From Acephala macrosclerotiorum (Eukaryota; Ascomycota; Leotiomycetes; Helotiales; Mollisiaceae), in assembly GCA_014904845.1 (NCBI GenBank), contig MU119272.1, positions 62,001-126,000 on the forward strand: a stretch of DNA of 64,000 nt. Reading direction: 5' to 3'. Positions 58,425-64,000 of this stretch are shown here, piece after piece (position 1 is the stretch's first letter; each line of letters starts with the position of its first letter). The notes below the pieces were generated by a model that was not told the DNA's origin, did not search any database, and saw nothing but the letters and a program-made list of their open reading frames with translations. Position numbers and translations under genes: made by a program.

Positions 58425-59467
58425 TCACCTAGTCAACAACAACCTCTCAATCCCCACCTTCTCCCTACTCCTCAACCAATTCCCCAAAAATTCCCTCAAC
58501 TTCTCCTCCTTCATCCCCACGACATTGATCCCCCTCTCCACACATGCCATCTTCACCTCTTCCCTACTAATCCCACTCACTCCCCCAGCTCTCACAATCA
58601 ACGTATCATCCATATCCAAATATTCCATTGCCTGCCTAGCCCGTCTTTTCAACAACATTTCTGGAGGTCCAAAGACCCATTCCCATAGCTTGGACGACAA
58701 ACCTAGAGAAGAGTTTATATGTCTTAATTGCCATTTATCTAATTTGCCCACCGCTTCCTCCACTTTGGCTCCTGGATTCGGTGAGGGAGGCAAAGAAGTC
58801 AAGTCTCGGAAACTCTCCCCCCTTCTCTCCTCCAATTTACTCCTGTCAGAATCGATTTGTTTCGGTATTCGACATGTCCAGGGTACGACGGCTGTGAATG
58901 CTATCACAACTAAAGGTGTGAATTCCCCACATATTAGAAGGACGAGTCCGAAGAGAGGGACGCGTTTGATGTCGTGCCAGTTGCGGAATAGGAGTTGGTA
59001 TTCGGAGCGTGTAATTGAGGAGTTGCGGACTAGGTCTTGGAGTGTGGATTTTGAGACGCGGGATTGGATGGGGGAGGAGAGTTTGTAGTTTGTGTAGATG
59101 TTTTTTATGCCAGTTTTGTAGAATGTTAACTGGATAGAGTATATGTTTAGCGTATGTCTTTTCTGCATCTGAGGAAGCTTGGGCTTACATATGTCTTTCC
59201 GGTTGCGATGAGGTAGGAGGGGAGGGATTGGTCTTCTTTCCGGACTGGGAGGTCGAGGGGGGGAGGAAGTGTTGTAAGAGGGCCATTTATGTCGGACAGC
59301 TTCTGCGGAGGAGGGGTCGATTTGTGCTGGGTGGAAGGAACAGAGGAAGCGTAGCGGAGTTGCAGGAGGACGAGGGAGGGCTTGAAGGAAACAGGCTCGA
59401 TGTGTTGTGTGGAAGTGTTCGGAAAACGAGTGGCGGTGCGAAGAGCACGCAGAGCGGTGGTGTTCAT
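58425..59467 (-). CDS. Mitochondrial LETM1-like (ribosome-binding domain) protein
   Basis: Exons 59189-59467 and 58425-59129 (59-nt intron) give 327 residues. The N-terminus is basic and hydroxylated (MNTTALRALRTATRF), a typical mitochondrial presequence. The LETM1-like domain is recognisable from TRSEYQLLFRNWHDIKRVPLFGLVLLICGEFTPLVVIAFTAVV (one membrane helix) and the following CRIPKQ. The C-terminal helical part includes QLRHINSSLGLSSKLWEW and GISREEVKMACVERGINVVG. LETM1/Mdm38 proteins sit in the inner membrane, support K+/H+ homeostasis and bind mitoribosomes. This one is shorter, lacks EF-hands and belongs to a less-studied fungal subgroup, so its role is inferred from the domain. Confidence 0.8.
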
Positions 59468-59954
59468 TTCATTAGAAGTGGTATTTTCAAAAGAGGTACA
59501 GGAAATGGAAAAGCAGGGAGTGGTTAAAGAATTGTAGAGCAAAAAATGCCTCTGCGGTCGTATTTTCCGAGCTGTTGACGTCGTTGATCCTTCAGGGGTT
59601 GGCTACCCTTGCTAGCGCTCCCGCAGTGTTTCTTGGCAAGACACTTGTCCGCCCTCCACTTGAAGGCGGCCAGTGACATTTGTAAGCTTTCTAAAGCTAT
59701 GGGATTTGCTTATGCGGCGTGGGGAAGAGACCAAATAGCACTCCACTTGTTGCTTTGTTGCCTTGGGATGAAGTAAACTTGTCCTCATCCTCATTCCTTT
59801 GGACCATATTTCGGATCAGATCTTGGGGATTGGAGGAATACCGTTTTCTAAGTTTCGGAACTCGGTCCTGAGATCAGCAAGTTTCTGGGAGAGGACATTG
59901 AAGCTCAGCGCTCAACTTTCAACTTCGTGTTCATTGTTCATCTGATATCTCGAG
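59468..59954. promoter_or_regulatory. Bidirectional promoter, LETM1-like / ferric reductase-like
   Basis: A 487-bp gap between divergent starts. No specific sites were recognised. Confidence 0.35.
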
Positions 59955-61949
59955 ATGGGTTGGCCATATCACCTCCTAGATCTCACACACGATGAGAAAC
60001 ACCTACGACGACTCGCTCTGGACCGATATGCTGTCTACTCTCAGCTCTCGGCTCTTATCCCTATTCTTGCTTATCAGCTATACCGCCTAGGTGGTTGGGT
60101 ATATTCCGAAAGACAAAGGGCCAAAGTCAGATACTCAGCCATTCCGAGTTCGCCGGGCTTGAAGCAGAGTAGAACTTCAACTACTGGTGCAGTCGTGAGG
60201 AGATGGCGAGCCTTTGTTTGGTGGCTTAAGGGAGAGGTTGCACCGACTTGGGGATTGAGGGTTCATTGGATTGCGGGAACGACTTGGATGACATGGCTTT
60301 TGTTTTTGTGTGTTCATCAAACTGGTGAAGGTATGTTCGCTTTCTCTTGGGCGTTGTGTAAGCACTGTCCAGGTATCATCAGTATCAAACGTCATTTCAT
60401 GCTAGATGTTTGCTTCGTTCTCCCCACATCATCTCCATGTATTCTCTGCATTCTATCACTCGGCTTCTGTTTCCTCTTATACCGCCGTTAGCTCCTCCTT
60501 ATCAATCGTTTGGCTTGAAATCTCTCCACATAACTCTACCTCCTTTTCGATCCTTTAAGCATAGAAACCATCATCACTAACAGAGATGTAGACTACCTTC
60601 ATATCACCAAGCGATTTGGGGCCATTGCCGCTGCTCAATTCCCTCTTCATTACATGTTGGCAATGAAGTCGCTGTACTCGCCCCTAAACCTCGCCTTTGG
60701 ATCATCACACGAAGAACTTAACCCCTGGCATCGACTTCAAGGAAGAGTCATCTATGGACTCTTGTTTCTTCATGCTACGTGGTATCTAAACTACTTCGTT
60801 CAAGCCGGTGTTCTTGCAACTCGTCTTACTGCACGAGTCGTCATCATTGGCTACGTAGCCTTCTTCCTGATGAACATACTCTTTAGCACTAGCCTGGAGA
60901 AAGTTCGACGTTGGAGTTACCGGGTATTCTTCGTCGTTCACTTGGTCATCGGCATGGCACTACCTCCACTACTTTTCTTTCATGCTAGCCATTTACGGAT
61001 CTATGTCACTGAAGCCCTCGCCTTGTTCATCTTCGATATCATCTGCAGAAAGCTTGACACTATCACTGGCTACACAACCATCACACCAGTTCCTCACACC
61101 AAGCTCGTCAAGATACGAGTTCCCGTACCACAATCCAAAATTCAACGCTTCCGTGATGCTCCTGGCCAACACGTCTACCTTCAGATCCCGCCTGAGAGCA
61201 CCCCACCATACTCCTCTTCTCCATCTCTCTACGAACTCCTCTACAATCCATTTACCATCGCCTCCGCCTCCAACACAGAGGTGACGCTCGTCCTCCGTGC
61301 TCTTCACGGGCCCACCACCAAAGCCTTAGAGCATCTCTCACATCTCTCGAAAGCGCACCCACCACTCAACATCGAAGGTCCAATCGGCTCATCACGGCAC
61401 TTCCCCAACCTCGCTGCTGACTACGACAGAATACTGCTAGTAGCAGGCGGCGTAGGCTCAACCTTCATCTTACCTATCTACCAACATGTCCGCGATCAAC
61501 TAGTAGCCGAAGCAAGGAGTCCCGATCGCGTAACCATGATCTGGTCGATGCGTTCCTCCTCCGAAGCTCTATGGGCAATTGACTCCTCATCTCAAGCTAC
61601 CTCCGAATCCGAAGAAGGAACCTCGATACAAGATGATGAGAATGTGGAGATTTTCGTTACGGGTCATGATAGTCATCATGGTCATAATGAGCCGGAGCCG
61701 GAAGATGGAAGTGTGGAGATGAGTGAGTTGACAAGGAAGGAAGATGAGGCTGGAGTTAAGGTTACTGCGAGGGATAGGCCGGATTTGGGGAGGATTGTGG
61801 ACGGTGTTTTCAGAAAGGGAGAAGAGGAGAGAGTTGCTATTTTGGTGTGTGGGCCGAAGGAGATGGCGAGAGAATTGAGGAGGGATGTGGGAAGATGGGT
61901 AGGAAAGGGGAGGGAGGTTTGGTTCCATGATGAGAGTTTTGGGTGGTAG
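59955..61949 (+). CDS. Ferric reductase / NADPH oxidase-like membrane flavocytochrome
   Basis: Exons 59955-60330 and 60592-61949 give 577 residues; the intron is long (261 nt). A ferric-reductase transmembrane domain carries His residues in the expected helices (FPLHYMLAMKS, LLFLHATWYLNYF, VFFVVHLVIGMALPPLLFFHASH), which would hold two hemes. The cytosolic part has an FAD-binding segment (APGQHVYLQIP, LYNPFTIAS) and an NADPH-binding segment (LLVAGGVGSTFILPIYQ, ILVCGPKEM). An acidic, His/Asp-rich insert (EIFVTGHDSHHGHNEPEPED) interrupts the nucleotide domain. It moves electrons from NADPH across the membrane, probably to Fe(III) or Cu(II); a NOX-like role is the alternative. Confidence 0.88.
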
Positions 61950-62319
61950 ATAGGAGGGTTTTGCTGGTTCTAGCTAGAGACACAGAAGCAAATTAAAGCA
62001 AAAAAAGCAAGTTCTAGGAATGATGCCTTTGAACAAGCAACAAGTTGCTTGTCTTGCATACTTGACAACTAGAAAATGTTGAAAGAATGTGGGAAATGTG
62101 TAAAATATTTAGCATGACGATGTCCCTTTGACATCACACAGGAGCTGACATGCTTCAAGTGATTCAGAAGACAGGACATAAGTCTTATCCCCAGATATGG
62201 ACGTGAATACTGAGTCGTATAAGCACAATCTCGGCCTGACCGCACTCATTGCTCACACCTGGATTTCGCCTGGTCGTTATACCTTCAAATACGCAGATCT
62301 GTTGTCATGTTCACCTCAA
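61950..62319. other. Intergenic upstream of tRNA-Trp
   Basis: The 3' end of the reductase gene and the 5' flank of the tRNA. Nothing else was recognised. Confidence 0.5.
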
Positions 62320-62391
62320 GGACCGCTGGCGCAACGGTAGCGCGTTCGACTCCAGATCGAAAGGTTGTCCGTTCAAATCGGGCGTGGTTCA
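62320..62391 (+). tRNA. tRNA-Trp (CCA)
   Basis: A 72-nt intronless tRNA folds completely. The acceptor stem is GGACCGC with GTGGTTC (G2-U71 and G6-U67 wobbles), the D stem GCGC/GCGC, the anticodon stem TTCGA/TCGAA with loop CTCCAGA, and the T arm GTCCG-TTCAAAT-CGGGC. The anticodon CCA is at 62352-62354. Box A (TGGCGCAACGG) and box B (GTTCAAATC) are present, and short T runs follow downstream (62410s). Confidence 0.93.
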
Positions 62392-62674
62392 AATCCTCTT
62401 CAGGTGATGGAATTCCTTTTACTTTTCGGTCTTATAGTTTTGGCTCTTTGACTGAAAGGTGAGAGAGAAACTTTTCCTTCCTGGAAGCATCCCTTTGTTA
62501 GCTTCATTTAGCCAGCCCATCATAACTTTTTACTCTCAAAATATCAACGCCGAGGCCGAGCAAAAATTGATACTCGCTTGTCTACTCTCGCTCCTCCTCG
62601 ACCCACTCCACCAAAAACTTCATCCGAAGTCCTTCCTTCATTCTCCCCAATTCCAAAAACAAAATCAGAAGATC

Positions 62675-62710
62675 AAAAAAAATGTGTTCTAATCAAGGTA
62701 TGCCTTGATT
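62675..62710 (-). terminator. Hairpin plus T8 Pol III terminator of tRNA-Phe
   Basis: A perfect 8-bp hairpin (AATCAAGG with CCTTGATT, 4-nt loop) at 62691-62710 starts 10 nt beyond the tRNA 3' end. It is followed by a run of eight T (minus strand) at 62675-62682, a strong Pol III stop signal. Confidence 0.75.
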
Positions 62711-62720
62711 CGCAGATAGA

Positions 62721-62861
62721 TGCGGCTTCTGTGGATCGAACACAGTGCCTCCAGATTTCATGTCTGAAGTGATCTTCAGTCTGGCCTTTGAGATTGTTAG
62801 TTTGCGGATGTTGTTGATGGAAGTGGGTAAACATACGCTCTCCCAAGTGAGCTAAAGCCGC
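62721..62861 (-). tRNA. tRNA-Phe (GAA) with two introns, one spliceosomal-like
   Basis: Exonic parts are 62837-62861 (positions 1-25), 62774-62785 (26-37) and 62721-62756 (38-73); together 73 nt. Acceptor GCGGCTT/AAGCCGC, D stem GCTC/GAGC, anticodon stem CCAGA/TCTGG with loop CTGAAGA, and T arm CTGTG-TTCGATC-CACAG all pair perfectly. The anticodon GAA is at 62775-62777. The spliced sequence is almost the yeast tRNA-Phe. A 17-nt intron follows position 37, the normal site, and contains CTTCAG, complementary to the anticodon region as tRNA introns usually are. A second, 51-nt insert separates positions 25 and 26. Positions 15 (C) and 48 (A) break the usual tertiary pair, and the former also weakens box A, so reduced function is possible. 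Confidence 0.85.
62786..62836 (-). other. Spliceosomal-type intron inside tRNA-Phe
   Basis: The 51-nt insert starts GTATGT (62831-62836) and carries ACTAAC (62796-62801), with the branch A 11 nt from a terminal AAAG. This is the same size and signal set as protein-gene introns across the window. Its exact removal joins GAGC to GCCAGA as in yeast tRNA-Phe. It is not at the tRNA-endonuclease site. Confidence 0.7.
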
Positions 62862-63540
62862 TTTGAGTCTTGATTGGTTGATGAAGGGATTATGGGTATT
62901 CAAATCTATATCGACTTTAGGAAATAGAGGGTCAAGTCATGAGGAGAGATTTTGCCGAGGTGGGTATTTTGGCGGGAGGTGTGCCTATGAAATATGACAG
63001 CGGAGGACCCCCCTCAAAGTCTCACACATTATCAACGTAGAAAAATACCAGGTGCCAGTTCGGTGGATAAGTTGATAATTGTACTTGTGAGTCTGTTGTT
63101 ATGATTTCGTGTCAAAATCTCTCCAGTCCATTGTAAAAACCTTGTCTGGTGTGAAAAGTTGCTTTGAACTATAGGAAGATGAGCAGCCTTTCTTCTCTAA
63201 ATGTTGGCTCTACTGTGTTTGAATTACCCAACAGTGATCCTACGGTGCATGTGTCCTAAAGCCTGCCGATTGAGAAGATCCATGCATGTACTTCTATTCC
63301 TACTCACAGAGCATCCAGCGCCTAAGTTGTCAACAACCCGTCACATTAGCATCACGGCAGCAAGATGTCTGAAAAGGCCTTTTGTTCATTTCTCCGATGT
63401 GAAGCTTCTAAGCCGAGAGATATTTGTTATCACAATCCTACAGCATGGAAACCGCATGTTGCCAAATCACAGAATCCGAAGTCCGCTGCACTCAAACGCT
63501 CCAAGAAACGCCTTGCAAATCATCGTATCGTAACGTATCA
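62862..63540. other. Intergenic right of tRNA-Phe
   Basis: No gene was recognised. The segment probably holds the 3' UTR of the VanZ-like gene at its right end. Confidence 0.4.
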
Positions 63541-64000
63541 TCAATCTGCCCTTTTTTTAGTCTCCCCGAGATCCTCACCAGCGGAGCTCGCACTAGGAGT
63601 CTTCAGTCCCTCACCCTCAGCACTATCCAAGTGCTCATCCTCGTCCCAGCCATCCTCGATGTTCTCATCCCAGTTATCCACCTCCTGGTCCAAAGTCGGA
63701 GTATGTGCCGGCACTCCTACGCTCGTCGTCCCCGACTCTTGTGCCCCAATACCCTCACCAAGCTCTAGATCTGCCTCTTCATCTCCAGGCACAACTTGAT
63801 AGTTCTTGGCCAGTCTCTTCCTCTCCAACATCCTCAGGTGATACCAAGAGCTCAATCCTATAGCTGCCAAACTCCCCACCACATTCGCAACGATATCATA
63901 GAAATCGAACTGCCTTCCATTTGGCAGAAATCCTTGAAGGAATTCCGATCCGACACCGAGGATGCCGGTGCAGACGAGGAGAGTGAGGTGCAAGTTGCGC
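63541..64000 (-). CDS. VanZ-like membrane protein, partial (runs off the right edge)
   Basis: Only the C-terminal 150 or so residues are inside the window; the frame is open to the right edge without an ATG, so the start lies outside. The visible part has the end of a VanZ-like domain: HLTLLVCTGILGVGSEFLQG, then NGRQFDFYDIVANVVGSL with another membrane span, and WYHLRMLERKR. An acidic disordered tail rich in Glu, Asp and Ser follows. Fungal VanZ-domain proteins are small integral membrane proteins of unknown function. The bacterial link to glycopeptide resistance should not be carried over. Confidence 0.8.
   Translation of the reverse strand, partial: RNLHLTLLVCTGILGVGSEFLQGFLPNGRQFDFYDIVANVVGSLAAIGLSSWYHLRMLERKRLAKNYQVVPGDEEADLELGEGIGAQESGTTSVGVPAHTPTLDQEVDNWDENIEDGWDEDEHLDSAEGEGLKTPSASSAGEDLGETKKRAD

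Noticed and set aside
60331..60591. snoRNA in the long intron of the ferric-reductase-like gene
   Set aside because: No sense-strand C box with matching D box and guide was found.
62721..62861. tRNA-Phe locus as a tRNA-derived SINE head
   Set aside because: A SINE would keep the tRNA 5' part and then diverge. Here both halves are complete and pair perfectly, and a Pol III stop follows.
1..64000. CRISPR arrays, bacterial operons or ribosome binding sites
   Set aside because: None seen; gene structure is eukaryotic throughout.

Overview
The window is nuclear DNA of a filamentous ascomycete (Pezizomycotina; a Leotiomycete is my guess only). Genes carry many short introns (mostly 47-65 nt) with GT(A/G)NGT donors and CTAAC-type branch sites, and the protein set is fungal: AUR1, UTP6, CWH43, NAB3, C2H2/fungal_trans regulator, Dal5-type permease. 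Splice models were built by hand; each one listed as a spliced CDS closes to a multiple of three.

Layout. 1-6.6 kb: a tandem array of five related genes for small membrane proteins, all on the minus strand. Copies 2, 3 and 5 look intact, copy 4 is frameshifted by a 14-bp duplication and copy 1 is decayed. 6.69-7.99 kb: a complete Tc1/mariner element. 8-11.5 kb: gene-poor. 11.5-16.2 kb: AUR1 (IPC synthase), then a CaM-kinase-like kinase. 16.8-35.3 kb: eight adjacent metabolic genes, namely a DHDPS-family aldolase, aspartate-type aminotransferase, beta-hydroxyacid dehydrogenase, C2H2 transcription factor, Baeyer-Villiger-type monooxygenase, 5-oxoprolinase/hydantoinase, allantoate-type permease and 2OG-Fe(II) oxygenase. 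36.4-45 kb: a one-pass membrane protein, UTP6 with a U18-like C/D snoRNA in its intron, and CWH43. 45.6-46.9 kb: a broken heme-thiolate peroxidase. 49.3-63.9 kb: a MYND/SET protein, a mitochondrial GGQ release factor, NAB3, a LETM1-like protein, a ferric-reductase-like protein, two tRNA genes and a partial VanZ-like gene at the right edge.

How the genes may work together. The eight-gene block has a regulator, a transporter and enzymes whose families could form one catabolic route: lactam opening, transamination, aldol cleavage, oxoacid reduction. This is inference from family membership. UTP6 and its intronic snoRNA both serve rRNA maturation.

The most unusual observation is a tRNA-Phe(GAA) gene (62721-62861, minus). 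Besides the normal intron after position 37, it has a 51-nt insert between positions 25 and 26 with all the hallmarks of a spliceosomal intron (GTATGT, ACTAAC, AG). Removing both inserts leaves a 73-nt cloverleaf almost identical to yeast tRNA-Phe, apart from changes at positions 15 and 48.
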